From: Notamacropus eugenii
Taxonomy: Eukaryota; Chordata; Mammalia; Diprotodontia; Macropodidae
NCBI RefSeq assembly: GCF_028372415.1
Contig: NC_092879.1
Location: 97,655,067-97,719,066 of the forward strand
Reading direction: 5' to 3'
Length of the DNA stretch: 64,000 bases
Made by a program: the position numbers and the translations under genes. The notes under the pieces are model-generated. The model was not told where the DNA came from. It saw only the letters and a list, made by a program, of their open reading frames with translations, and searched no databases. Positions 23,270 through 35,809 of the stretch are shown in pieces (the stretch's first letter is position 1; each line of letters begins with the position of its first letter).

Positions 23270-23524
23270 CCCCTCCCTGTGACACCTGGGCCCTCATCCT
23301 AGAGCCAGCCTCACCTGTTCCCCTCCTGTATCCTCCAGCACTGTTGTCCCCAATCTTAGTTGCCCCAGGCTCCCTAGTTCAGCTCTTTCTTGCAGGTGGC
23401 CTCTCTTTTGCTCCCTGCTGGTGGCCACCACTTTCACTCATGCAGCCTTCCCCAGAGGAACCCCCAGTAAAGCATCTGCCATGGTGCTCCCTTTGCTCTC
23501 ATAACATTTCTCTGCAGATTTAAC

Positions 23525-23530
23525 AATAAA
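23525..23530 (+). terminator. Poly(A) signal of G2 (AATAAA)
   Basis: Canonical AATAAA 369 bases past the stop codon, followed by a T-rich downstream element ('tcctttggtggttttcttg'). Confidence 0.8.
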
Positions 23531-23548
23531 AACATTCTCTTGCTCCTT

Positions 23549-25560
23549 TGGTGGTTTTCTTGACTTAAAAGGGTCCTCCAGCTGAGGGTGGGGGGGAGGG
23601 TGAGGAAGCAGCATCCAGGGATTAATGGGGGTCCCCATCTTTGGTACCCAACATGGTAAAGCAGCAAATAGCCACTTGGTCCATCCAGGGAGGACCGTGG
23701 GGCAGGGGATTGCCCAGACAGTGGCTACTTCTGAGCTGGTTCCCCCAGAAAGAGGGTGGGGAGAGGGCTGGAAATGAGGCCATGCTGTCAGGAGCCATCA
23801 GGGGCTCCCGTTCTCCCAGGCAGTCTGAACTTGTCCTAGCTTCCATGCCCAGAGCCAGAAAGTAGGTGAGCCACTGGATCTTCCTCTCAGGGGCCAAGCT
23901 GCTCAATGGCAGCAGGGCTGTCTTGCACAATCCCCACTCTCTGTGGCCTTCAGCCTGACCCCAGTCCTAGCACATGGTGCTAGAGAGACCTTATACCTCT
24001 TCTGGGGTCCAACTTTCACCCCAGGGGCCCCTCCCCAACTGTCCTACCCTCTCCACCTTGGCTATCAGTGCTGTTAAATAGACTGAAGTTCAGCTCTGTG
24101 CCCAATGTGCTCAGAGTGAGGGTTTGAGCCTGATGCAGACCTCCCCTATTCCAGTGTTCATCTGGAGGGATGTCTGGCCTGAGCTAGGGCAGAGGCCCTG
24201 GACAGAGAAGGCACAATAGGAGGACCAGGGTTAGTGGCCCCCACCTGGATCCCTTCATTAGGCACAGGCCAAAGGGAGAACTCAGCAAGGTTACCCAAAA
24301 CAATTTATGGGGATGCTCCATCCAGGTAGGTCCTCTCCCTGTCTCTCCCCACTCCACCCTCAGTATGTTACTGCACAGGAATGAATAGGTTTTATCTGCA
24401 GCCCTAAAAGGAACAGTCACTCCCTGGGGTCTCAGTGAGGACATGACCACAATATAGGCTTATCTCCATCTCCTTCCACCATCCAGCCCCCTAGCAAATG
24501 GTCAGTTCCTGGGGAGTTGCCAGCCTGCCTTGGTGAAGGGGGTTCTGCACATCTAGGAGATCACAGGTCCAGTTCAAGGAGGAAAGTCACCTTGGGAGAT
24601 TCAACTCAGCAACCGGCTATTCTCCAGACATGGTCAGCAACCCTTTGGCCAATGTTCCCTGGCATCTCTCCCTGGCTCACCATGGGCAAGTCCCTCAGTC
24701 TCTCAAAGCCTCAAGCTCCTCATGGGGGGAGGGAGGAAGGGAAGGCAATGAAGGAACTGTGACTGGGAGAATCTCTGTCCCAGGGTTGTTGGGAGACTCA
24801 ACACTCTAAGCCTGAGCCCCAGTATTATTAGGGTCATTCAGTGCATGAAGCTTTGAGCAATTCCTTTGCCTCCCTGGGCCTCAGTTCAGCCTCTATAAGA
24901 TGAAGGCTTTGGATTAGATGGTCTTCATCTCCTGGGCTCTCCTCCAGCCTCTACCCCTTCCCTCAGCCCTATTCCTACCTCTACCCTTTGCTTAACTTTG
25001 CTTACTGGGGTAGCACCAGGCACTGAGGGGGCTCCTATATCCCTGGCTTTGGGGGTGTCTTCGCCTAGGGTGCTCAGAAGTTCCTGCAGCATTGGCTGCC
25101 TGAGTCTTGGGCCTTCAGGGACCTCTGCCAGTTATCCTCCTGCTGCTGAATCACAGGCTGAGCTCTGGGGTCACCAATAGGCAACACACTCCAGATCTCC
25201 TGTAAAGAGGCCTTGCCCTCTGCCCTGGCCTCAATCAGCACATCCCAAATCTGCCATGTCTTTAGGCCTCCCTGGTCTGAGCCCAAATGTCAGTTCTGAA
25301 AGTGGGCAGCATCAGCAAGGACCTGGTTTCTGGTGCCAACTTGGCCCCTTTCTAAGTAAGACCTTGATAAGTCACCTTCCTATTCACTGAGCCTCAGTTT
25401 CTCCATTGATGCCGTATCAGGGTCAGACTAAGTGACTTTTATGGTCTCTCCCAGAACCATCATTCTCCACTCAGAATCAGAATTTCAGGGTTGCAAAGGG
25501 CCCCTCAATGGCCATCTAGTCAAACCCATACACAGAGAATCCCCTCTATAACACAATCAC
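23549..25560. other. 3' flank of G2, near-identical to that of G5
   Basis: From about 23056 to 24930 I noticed a single substitution against 52376-54250 (g/a at 24541). Beyond 24930 differences rise to several percent. No gene is supported here. The last 100 bases resemble the 3' end of a CR1/L3 element. Confidence 0.7.
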
Positions 25561-25778
25561 CATCCAAGACTTGTTTGAAGACTTCCAGAGATGGGTGTCC
25601 CACTACCTTCTCTGTAAGCAGCTTACTCTCCTTTGCATAGCTCTAACTTTCCTTCCTCTTCCACTGAACTTTGTTTTCCTTAAGACAATTGTCTCATCTC
25701 TCCTTTCCTCCATCTTCACCCCCTCCTCTCCCTGTTCATACAAATTTCTCTGTTGATTTCAATGTATTCCCGTACCAT

Positions 25779-25921
<143 letters not shown>

Positions 25922-26149
25922 GGATTAATTTACTCATTTGGTGTCATACCAGATCCAGATTTTTTAAGGGGGGAGGAGAGGTCATGCCCTGACCACAGGG
26001 TAGAGAAGTACATGTCAGCCCCTGAGATAGATGTAGGTCCTCATGGATGCTCCTCTGCTTCCATCCCCAAGGGGAAAAAATCTGATACTCAGTCCCTAGA
26101 TGAGAATGTGGACTTTAACATGGTCCCTCCTATTCTGAAGAATGAATAA

Positions 26150-28420
26150 AGAAAACTGATTAAAAAGTTATTATGATGCTAGGGATGCCCAAGGCACAAA
26201 CTAAGAAATGGAAGATTAACTTTTAAACACCTTACAAAGAAAGACTCAAAGAAAAACATAATTTGTCCACAAGATCAATTATCATTTTGAGAGCAAATTT
26301 AAAATCCCCAATTAAACATCAAATTGGAAATCCTGAAAATCAAAGGAAAGATAAATCAAATTGAAAGTAAGAAAACCATGGAACTAATAAATAAAACTAA
26401 GAACTGGTTTACCAAAAAAAAAGCCAATAAAATAGATAAATATGATATCATTAATTTGATTTTTAAAAAAGGAGAAAACCAAATTACCAGTATCAACAAT
26501 GAAATCGGTGAATATACAACCAATGAAGATGAAATTAAATTAAGAGTTATTTTGTTCAATTATATTTCAATAAAACTGACAATCTAAATGAAATGGATGA
26601 ATATTTACAAAAACATAAATTGTCCAGATAAGCAGAAGTGGAAATAGAATCCTTAAATAATCTTATCTTAGAAAAAGAAATTGAACAAGCCATCAATAAA
26701 CTCCCTGAGAAAAATATCTTCAAGACCAGATGGGTTCACAAGTGAATTCTACCAAACATTGAAAGAACAATTATTCCCAATACTATATAACTTTTTGGAA
26801 AAATAGGTAAAGAAAGAGTCCTACCAAATTCCTTTTCTTTCACAAATGTGGTGCTGACACCTAAACTAGGAGGAACCAAAACAGAGAAAAAAATTATAAA
26901 CCAATTTTCCTAATGAATATTGATGCAAAAATTTTAAATAAAATCCTAGCAAGAAGATTACAGCAATAAATCACAAAAATCATATACTGTGACCTGGAAT
27001 GCAGGCTGATTCAATATTAGAAAAATTATCAGCAACAATTAACTATACCAATACAAAAAAACCCCAAATCATATGAATATCCCAATTGATGCAGAAAAAA
27101 ATCTTTTGATAAAATGCAATACTTGTTCCTGTTAAAAATTCTAGAAAGCATAGGAATAAATGGAGTTTTTCTTAAAATGATAAGTAGTATCTATCTAAAA
27201 CTACCAGCCAGCATTATCTGTAATGGGGATAAGCTAGAAGCCTTCCCAGTAAGATCAGGGGTGAAGCAAGGATGTTTATTATTACCACTTTATTCAGTAT
27301 TGTACTAGAAATGAGAAAATGAAGGTATTAGAATAGGCAAGAGGAAACAAAACTATTGTTCTTTGCAGACAATGTGATGGTACACTTAGAGAATCAACTT
27401 GAAACTAGTTGAAATAATTAAGAACTTTAGCAAAGTTATGCAATATAAAAATAAATCCACATAATTCTTCAGCATTTCTATATATAGATCTATCCAGTCA
27501 TTTCACTTAGATTTATTGGCACATAATTAAGTAAAATAACTTCCAATAATTGCTTTAATTTCATCTTTATTAGTGGTGAATTCACCCTTTTCATTTTTGA
27601 TAGTGGTAATTTGGTTTTCTTTCTTTTTAAAAAAAAAATCAGATTAACCAATGGTTGATCTACTTCACTGTTGTTGTTTTTTTCATAAAACCAGTTCCTA
27701 GTTTTATGTTTGATGGTCATATACAGATCTGATCATGTGAACGAAGTCCAGTATGAAGAGATAGAAAGAGATATAAAATAACTTCATATAATATAAAATA
27801 CCTGGGAGTTTACCCATCAAGACAAATTGGAACACAATTACAAAACACTTTTTCACACAAATTAAGTCAGCTCTAAACAATTGGAGATATATTAATTGCT
27901 TATGTTCAGGAGCCAATATAATACAAATGACAATTCTACCTAAATTAATTTACTTTTCAGTGCCAAACCAATCAAACTAACCAAAGTATTATTTGGTAGA
28001 GCTAGAAGAAATAATGATAAATTTCACCTTTCCAGATTCTTCTGAACAAAAGGTCAAGAATATCAGAGGAATCTATGAAAACAAAATGAGCCTCACAGTA
28101 TCAGATCGCAAATGGTATTACAAAGCAGTAATCAGCAAAACAATCTGGTACTGGCGAAGAAAGGAGTGGTGGATCGGTGGAATAGATTAGGCACATAATA
28201 CATAGTAAATGACCATAGCAATCTTATGTTTGATAAATGCAAAGATTTTTGGCACAAGAATTCATTACTTGACAAAAATTGCTAGGAAAACTGAAAAGCA
28301 GTTTGGTAAAAACTAGGTAGAGACTAACATTTTACACTGTATAACCCAAGACAAGGTAAAAATGGGTATTTGATTTAGAAATACAGAGTGACTGATATCA
28401 TGAGCAAGTTAGGGGACTAT
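26150..28420 (+). mobile_element. L1 LINE ORF2 region, sense, decayed
   Basis: L1 ORF2 is recognisable from the segment around 26324 (EILKIKGKINQIESKKTMEL), the 'aagaccagatgggttcacaa' reverse-transcriptase landmark near 26720, and VKQGCLL at about 27260 with its Gly-Val-Lys-Gln-Gly core. Many disruptions are present. An inverted piece of L1 sits inside it at 27490-27730. Confidence 0.75.
27490..27730 (-). mobile_element. Inverted L1 ORF2 fragment within the L1 copy
   Basis: On the minus strand this reads KTRNWFYEK then DQPLVNLIF, the same ORF2 segment that lies in sense orientation near 26390-26470 (KTKNWFTKK). It is therefore either a second L1 piece inserted backwards or the product of a twin-priming-type inversion. 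Confidence 0.65.
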
Positions 28421-28734
28421 GGGATAGTTTAACTGTCAGATCTACAGAGAAGGGAAAATGTCATGAGCAAGGTAGGGCCAGACTCCTTTGGAAGCCATGT
28501 TTCATTCAGAAGTGAATTTGGTCAAGTGTATGCCTTGTAGCTGCTGTTTCAAATCTGAGTCCATTCCCCCTAGGGATGGACTTTGGGGGGGTAGAGAGAA
28601 AGATTTGTTCCCTTTGGGGAATGGGAGGGAGATATGTTTGCACTTTTGTACTCCATGGTGTTGTTTCTCCTTTGTTTGGAAGAGAACCGATGGCATAACT
28701 TTGCCTGTGAATTGGACTGAAGTGAGGCTTTGTT
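28421..28734. other. Unassigned sequence after L1
   Basis: No gene supported; probably L1-flanking debris. Confidence 0.3.
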
Positions 28735-29290
28735 GCTGTACAGTTGTTTCAGTCCTATCTCACACTTCAGGACCCCATTTGGGCTTTCTTGGCAAAGATA
28801 CTGAAGTGCTTTGCCATTTTCTTCTCCAGGTCTTTTTACAGAGGAGGAAACTGAGGCAGGCAGAGTTGACCACAGTAGTCAGCCACACTCTATCTTCCAG
28901 AGACATTGAAGTCCAGTGACAAAACAAAAGTCAAAACAACTAGTCATGGTCCAGGATGCAGGGGTGGGGGAGGTGACCTTGAATTCTGAAAGGTCTGCTC
29001 AGGTTTTAATTTCCCGCAGTGCTGTGTCCAGCTGCCTTCAGGGCCTTGGGAACAAATTGTTCTCATCTGCCCACTGCACTGTGGAGAGTCTTCACATGCT
29101 TGGGGCAGACATCCGCCCAACTCACCCAAGGACTGGAGGCCCATGGACTCCCCTCAAACTGGTTTAACCCGGCTGCCAAGACAGTTCATGGGGTGTGGCC
29201 ATGGTGCATGTGAGAGACAGGTGAAGGTGGGGGATGAGCAGCCCTGACAAGGGTTCGATGAGCCCCCACCCCAGAGGTGCTAGTCCTTAG
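28735..29290 (-). repeat. Marsupial SINE joined to an RTE-derived repeat
   Basis: The antisense SINE body ('ccccatttgggctttcttgg') at 28735-28870 runs into RTE-related sequence from about 28900, with 'gggaacaaattgttctcatc' and 'cttcacatgcttggggcaga'. The same RTE-type segment recurs at 60330-60760. Confidence 0.6.
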
Positions 29291-29419
29291 GGGACTGAAC
29301 AAGCCATATAGCCTGTTCTCAGTGTATCTTCTCAGTAAATAGCCCTTGGCAAAAATTAATTGATGCTAATTGTTTATCAATGATATCCACTTGTTAGATT
29401 CATAATGGGGCACTAATCT

Positions 29420-29670
29420 TTGAGTCAGGGGCAGGTAGGCAGTTCAAACAATGGTTTGAACAGCGGCCTGGAGTCAGGAAGACCTGAATTCAAATGCTAT
29501 TTCAGACGCTGCCTAGCTGTGTGATCCTGGGCAAGTGATTTCACCCTGCTTGCCTCAGTTTCCTCATCTCTCAAATGAGCTGGAGAAGGAAATGGGAATC
29601 CACTCCAGCATCTTTGCCAAGAAAAGCCCAAATGGGATTAGGAAGAGTGGGCCTCCTCTGAACAGGGTCC
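29420..29670 (+). repeat. Marsupial tRNA/CORE-type SINE, sense
   Basis: Reads from 'ggagtcaggaagacctgaat' and the B-box-like 'gaattcaaat' through 'ttgcctcagtttcctcatct' to 'aaaagcccaaatgggattag'. Confidence 0.8.
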
Positions 29671-31153
29671 ATGAGCTCCGTGGGGAGATCCCAACTACTG
29701 AAAAACTGAAACTGACCACAGAGACATTCTACTGTAAGAGGGAGTCTCTTTCAGGTGCAAAGTGAAGCAGTCTACGCCTGGGAAGGGGTGGGAGAGTCTG
29801 AGTGGTTCTATTGCATCAGAAAAGGCCAGCAGAGCTGAACTTGCCAGCAGGACATAGACTGACTCTTTTCCTTTGTCTTTAGTCGTGCATTTGCTTAAGA
29901 CTAAACTGGAATCTGAGAGTTCTAACCAGGGTAGTCTAGCTAATCCCTGGTACTGGGGGAAGCCCTCTAGAGTCTAGGGAGAACTGTCAGACAGGGCCAG
30001 GTGTTACTTCTCCCATTACCTTGCCTGGGAGTTGGCCCCAGAACCCAAGGTAGCCATTGCCCCCTTTGGAGACTCAAACTTCCAACAGCAGGGCCAGTTA
30101 GGTGGGGCTGTTTTGCTATTCTGAAAGCTCTAAGGTCCACACAGAGTTAGTGACTGAGACAGGTCTCAATCTGGGTCCTCTGATTTCCAGGGTTTGCCAC
30201 CTCACTCTCCTCACTCTAGGTTTCATGAGCACAGCTCAGGGTCTCCTTCATGTGCTTCTGCTATGACTCCCAACAGCCCCATCTTATTTTTGGCATAGCT
30301 ACCACCTCCAGTTCTTGGTTCTTTGCTCTTCAGTCGTCCTGGATCATCTCTGAACGAAAGAAAGACGTCTGGATTGAGCGTCTTGCTCCTAGTAAGAGCT
30401 TAATGCTTGTTGACTGACTGACTGACTCAGTGGCACGATGGCCATTGTCTTTGGGGCATCACACCTATTATTACTGAATCAGAACCCCGGCCTGCATGGG
30501 GAAGAGCCCAGAGCACTGATTTAGAGATGAAGAACCTGGATTCCGATCTTCGCCATTCCCCTAATTAGCTGTCTAAGCATGGGATGGCGCTTACCTTCTG
30601 TGGGCCTCAGTTTCCTCTTCTGTGAATAGTGAGGATTGAACTGGCTGATCTCTAGGGACCCATTCCGTACTGTCTCCATGGCTTCAGACAAGGAAATAGA
30701 CCTGCCTTTGCCTTGGGAATTTTTTATTTCTGCATTGCACAGAAACGCTTATTTTGTTGAGCATGATTGAAAAGGACAGAAGACAGATTTGGAAAACACA
30801 GAAAAAGAATGAACCGGGCAGGGGCTGGGTGTGCGGCCCATCAACAACTGGCGTGATTTGCAGGGGTAGATGCCTGGTGCCCCGGAGAGTAACTGTAAGA
30901 GGAAAAGCTACAACTGGAAAATGACCTAAGCTGTAAGCTCTGCTGACTTTGGCTATCAAAATTGAATTGGATAATGGAGAAGTACACTCTGTGGGCCAGA
31001 GTATCTGCTGATAAAATGAGGGGCTTGGATACTATGATGCCAAAGGTGCCCTCCAGGGAGAAGATTTTCTACTACTGTGATGTGAAAGACAGGGTCCTTT
31101 GATTCTCCAGGCCTCAGTTTCCCCATGTAAAGAAAAAGGATTGGAATAAACGA
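29671..31153. other. Mostly unassigned intergenic sequence with a MIR copy
   Basis: A sense MIR-like element lies at about 30500-30670 and a (GACT)n run near 30408-30427. A short MIR tail lies at 31110-31153, directly at the junction with the duplicated block. No gene supported. Confidence 0.5.
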
Positions 31154-34110
31154 TCTCAAGGGCCCGGCCTGGAGCTACTAGGGACTATAAGGCCAGAGGG
31201 AAATGGCAAGGAAGCCCATTGTCTGTCTGCCTCCCTGGGGCCTGGCCCACCATGTTCTGTAACTCTTTTTCCAGTTGAATAGAGGGCTTGTGTACTGCCC
31301 AGGAGGAGCTCCTCTGGGTGGTCTAGCTTGCTCTGCTGTGGCCATGGTCAGTGAGGGAGCAGTGAGCAGAGAGGGGATAGCAGCCCTGCTCTGGCCCACC
31401 TGGGGGGTGGGGGAAGGATCAGAAGGGAAAGGTCCAGCAGGGAAGGAAGTCCAGCCCTGACTCCTGGCCAGGACATTGGCCCTGGGGGAGGAGATGGGCC
31501 CACTAGAACAATGGCCAGAGATAGCCAGGCCTGAAGATGCCCAGGCTTCCAGGTCTGCCTACTGGTGGGCAGGGGGGCAGGGCCCATGAGGCTCCAGGAT
31601 CCCCTGGCCTAGTTTCTTCTTGATACAAAGAGCAGGGTCTCTGAGCCCCATGCTTCCTCTCAACCGTGAGACTCTGCTCCCTGCAGATTTCACAGGGTAC
31701 ACAAGGTACACAAGGGACAGGGAATTGTTGCCATTCTGCACCTCCTTCGCTGCTCCTAGGCTGGGGATTTGTTACTGTTCCTTATCAGGGCTGTGTTGGC
31801 CCTCAAGAGAAACAGAGTATGATGCTGGGCAGAGGAGGAGGAAGGTCACTGCCCCTGGGAACTCCCCCAGAGCGCCAGGCTATCCCTGGCTCTGCTCTAC
31901 ATTCCTTGGATTGTCATACAAAGTATCCTACCCTTCAAGGCTGGCTGGGGTGGGGGCAGCAGGAGGGGGGCCCAAGGAAGGCAGTTCCAGGGCACAAGAG
32001 AAATATGAACAACTGAGGCTCAGGGGCAGGCTGCCCCTAGCCCCCAGTCTGGGTTAAGCAGGGCCTCTCATGGAGGCAGAAGGAGGTGGCCTCATTAGAC
32101 CCAAGGGGCCATGATGGGGGTGGGCATGGGAGGTTCAATGAAGGAGAGGTCAGTGGGCCCAGATCATGGAGGCCTGAGACAGGCAGCCTAGGGAGCTGAG
32201 ATTTGTTAGCAAAGAAGTAAATCAAGTCCCTCCCACCATTCAGGTGGCCAGGATGAGGAACTGTGGCCTGGCTCAGAGGATCTCCAGTTGGAAGATTTCC
32301 AGTTGCAAGGGACATCAGAGGTCCTCAGGTCCAGCCCTGTCACCATGTAGATGAGGAAACTGAGGCCCACAGTCAGGAAGGCCCCCTTGCCCAAAGTCCT
32401 AAGCCTAGGAAGTACCTGGGGTGGCTTCTGACCCCAGAGGACAAAGAGCTCAGAAGTGGTGGCAGGGCCCAGAACCAGGCACAGGGCTGGCCCAGAGAGT
32501 TGTCTCTAAGGGCCTGAGGGCAACTTGGCTGGAGGTCCCAGTGGGGTGCCCCAAGCATCTAGGCCTGGCCCTGTGCCCAGCAGTGCCTGGGACAAAATAG
32601 CCCGGATATCAGTGCTTCCCAATCAGCAGATGACCCAAGGCTGGGAGGGGTGGCCATCCCTCTGGAATGACAGATCCCCCAGGATCTGGACAGCCTAGAA
32701 TACTGGGCTGAATCAAAAATGAGGAAATCGATTGGATCCAAACCAAAAGTCCATTTCATTTTTGAGACTTCACTTGGAGCAAACAGCCTGGGCAGTGCAG
32801 GATGGGAGAAGCCTGGTGAGACAGCAGTCCATCTGAAGAAGACTCAGTGATCTGAGTAGGCTACAAGCTCCATGAACAACAAGAGTGTGTATCAGAGTGG
32901 TCAAGGACTCTAGGGCCATGTTAGTGGGCCTTAAGGGAACCACAGGGCCTAGAAGGAGGGAGGTGAGAGTCACGTGGGCCTTCAGGGCCCAGGCCAGGAC
33001 ACATGGGGAGCAGGGCATATCCTTCTTAAGGCCCCAGTCTGGGAAGGTCAGAGGAGCAGGAGAGTGTCCAGAGGAGGGTATCCAGCCTGGGGAGGGGCTT
33101 CAAGAATGGCACATTGGACTATGCTCTGAAGGCTCTGGGCTTGGGGAGGGAACCTGACTGCTTTATGTGAAGGGCTGGCCCATGGAAGAGGACTCAGCCA
33201 TTTTGTGTTTGGCCCTGGAGGCCTGGACCTGCAGCAGGGAGTGGAAGGGGCCCAGCACCATTGTAGGTTTGATGGAGGGGAAGCCCTCCCTACAGAGACT
33301 CAGATCCCCCCCAGTGGAATGGCTCCCCCAGCTTGGAGGTCTGCCCCTGATGGCTCCTGGGAGTGGGGGAGGGGAAACCTCCTTTCCTGTACACTTGGGC
33401 CAGATGTCTGCTGAAGCCCCTTTGGATGCTGAAATTCTGGGACTATGGGATACTCCAGGAAGGAGAGGCCTTGGGAATCTTTCCCACCTTAGTGAGAATT
33501 ACTGGAGCAGCCACATGCTAGCTGATAAGCAACTGAGACCCTGTGGGGAGAGGACAGGGCAGATTTACTCTGGCTCTTGGGCAGTCATGGTTCTGTAGCC
33601 CCTGTTCAGGTGAGCTCTTGGAGGAGCTTTCCAGTCAGGTCTTTGGGTGACCATGGCATGAGCTAGAGGGTGTCCTTTCCACCAAGCTGAGCTGGGGTCT
33701 TCCTGTCCTCCCCCCCCCAGGGTTCATCTGTTGCTCCTGACCTCTTTCCTTCCCCTGCAGCCTGCTCACACAACTCCCAAGGAACTGTGTGGTCCCTGGG
33801 TTCTTTGGTGGTACTAACATTGAATCAAGTGCTTTCATGTTCTCTCCCACCTTAGCCCTGTAGATGCCCATCAGAGCCAGTGTTTCTCAGGTACTGATGG
33901 GGGAGGGGAAGAGGGCTGGGCAAGGGCATTAAGATGGGGAGGGTCTGGGAGGGCAGGGGACTCTATGGGCAGGGGTTCTAGAAGGTCTGTTGGAAGAGGT
34001 AGGGCTGGTTAGCAGGTTGAATGAAAGATTTAGTGGGGCCATGGTGAGATTGCCCCCTTCAATCCCTGAAAGGACTGACTGGTGGAAAGATGGCATGGAA
34101 AGTTCCTAGG
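31154..34110 (+). repeat. Duplicated block, copy 2 (upstream of G3)
   Basis: Matches 18402-21360 at offset 12752 with a handful of substitutions, for example 'ggccctgg' for 'ggctctgg' near 33211, where it agrees with copy 3. The left junction falls inside a MIR-like tail ('gatctcaagggcc'). The match fades into the diverged G3 promoter near 34110. Confidence 0.93.
33761..33890 (+). other. Candidate non-coding upstream exon (copy 2)
   Basis: Counterpart of 21010-21139 with acceptor 'cttcccctgcag' and donor 'ctcag|gtactg' kept. It is unproven as an exon. Confidence 0.22.
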
Positions 34111-34205
34111 GGAACTAGGGGGAGTGGGGAGGAAGGCGGGAGGAAGGGAAGGGTAGGAGGAGGGAGAGTGGGTGTGGCTACGGGCAACAGTCAGAACTGA
34201 TTTTC

Positions 34206-34212
34206 TATAAAT
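34206..34212 (+). promoter_or_regulatory. TATA box of G3
   Basis: 'tataaat' about 105 bases upstream of the G3 ATG, in the same relative place as in G2 although the surrounding sequence is diverged. Confidence 0.7.
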
Positions 34213-34311
34213 TTAGCCGGTGGGAGATCCTGCTACTTTCTCTGCCCTAGATCATTTAGTAATTACACAGTGAGGAGCTATTGCTTTTTGGAGGGTCTTA
34301 ACTTTGAAATC

Positions 34312-34498
34312 ATGAGTGGAATTTTCCAGGGCAAAAAAGAGGCTAGTGGTGACCATGGCGGCATCACTTCACCATCCCAGGAACACAGCGACACTAATGT
34401 GCCTGAGCTGACTTGCAAGGAGAAATCCTTGGATGAGAACCCTTCTGACCATGACCTTGCCATGGAGCCTTCAGCATCCCAAGATATGGACATCAAAG
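34312..34498 (+). CDS. G3 exon 1: polar acidic leader
   Basis: Encodes 62 residues from MSGIFQGKKE to SQDMDIK plus the first base of a split Gly codon, then a GTAAAT donor in phase 1. The start is fixed by 'ctttgaaatcatgagtgg', shared with G2. Beyond Met-Ser-Gly and the pre-splice Met-Asp, the residues differ almost completely from G2, although the DNA some 200 bases upstream is nearly identical. The leader is rich in Ser, Asp and Glu and has no known domain. It lacks the Trp motif of G2 and G4. Confidence 0.7.
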
Positions 34499-35809
34499 GT
34501 AAATGGGGCCTGGGGCAAGTGGCAGACTTGGCATTAGGGTTATGGTCCTGTTTCTGCAAGATGGAACTGGGTCTCACAGGATAGGAGAGCCATTGAAGCT
34601 CTCAGGGTTCTAGATCTAGATTTAGGCCCCTAAAATAATGCTGCCTAGCCCTCACGTCATTTTATGAGATTCACAAAACAGACAAGACCCTGAGGATCCC
34701 ATGGATCCATTTTATCAAGATACACATGGGGATCCCAAAGAGCATCTAGTTCAGTCCAATTTCCACCCACTGTTGTGGTGCCCATAGAGGGCAGTTAAAC
34801 AGTTAGAACCAAAGAAGCCAGGGCAAGTAATTGGGCCCTTGGAGAACATCCAAAATGAAGGATCCTGCCCTTTCTTTTATAGAGGGAAAAACAGAGAGAG
34901 GCATTTAACATCATAAAGGGTGAGTCCAAGAATCAGGGACCCTCAAAAAGAGAACCTAGCTCCCCCTTCCTTCCAACCATGACATGCCAAGGAGTGCATT
35001 GGATCCCTTAGAAACCACTGAGCCCCTTCCCCCTCCTATTCTTTTTTTAAGGAATGTATTTAATCTCATTTAATTTTCATTTTAAGCAATCCTTATCAAC
35101 TCTCCATGAGGCATTGTGCTGGATTCTTGTGATACAAAGATGTACAACAACATGGTTTGTGAGTTGAGATTTGAAATAACACAAGTAATCATGGCTAGGC
35201 CCAGGGACCTGAGAGATTCAGATGGGGGTGTGGGGGGTGGGAATTACTTATGTTTGGGGAAGATGAGTTACTGGGAGTGGAGCTGGTCCTTCCATACTTC
35301 CAAACCCTGATGGATCTGCCACTAACTTCCACTATCTTCCCCTCCCCCATCCCTGATCTTTTCCAGTCTTCTCCATGACCTCAACTTTTCCCTCTCTTTC
35401 TCTAATCATCAATGTGTTTTGTTTCTTCTGGCTTCTCTCCTTTGCCTGCTAGCTTCTCCTTATCCTAAGAGCCTTTGCCTTAACCCTGCTACCTCTGCAA
35501 AGTAACTTATTTTCTCTCTCCTCCTCTGTAGTGCAAAACTTCTAGGAAACTTCTATCTTTGGCCACCTCTTTTCCTCTGAACTTTACCTTTGCAAAGTCA
35601 TGTGCTTCTCTGGCTTCTATTACCACTGAATACAGATAGCTCCCAAATTCATCAAAGCCTGAGTGCCCGACTGCCACATCGTGGGGAGGTGGAAGAAAGA
35701 AAAGTGACCGACGAAGGAGGATATGCAGAAGTCAGGGAGGTAGGAGAGAAACCAAGAGAGAACAGTGGCAAGGAGGCAACTGAGGACAGGTTATTAAGAA
35801 GGATATTGA

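Larger units (their letters stand above)
17195..25560 (+). repeat. Duplicated block, copy 1 (carries G2)
   Basis: From 17195 to about 21240 this matches 46921-50970 at a constant offset of 29726, and from about 22270 to 25560 it matches 51630-54940 (offset near 29353, then 29320). Its part from 18402 also matches 31154 onward (offset 12752). In the first 4 kb I see only about ten substitutions against copy 3. Identity collapses between about 21.37 and 22.27 kb, which holds the promoter, first exon and 5' intron of G2. Several open frames repeat exactly in all copies, but this reflects the recent duplication and is not evidence of coding. Confidence 0.95.

Noticed and set aside
22677-23297. 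A 206-residue minus-strand open frame opposite G2 exon 2, with a poly-Cys run
   Set aside because: It is the shadow of the Lys/Gln-rich coding exon and of the CAG repeat on the other strand. The poly-Cys comes from the complement of CAG, and splice and promoter signals favour the plus strand.
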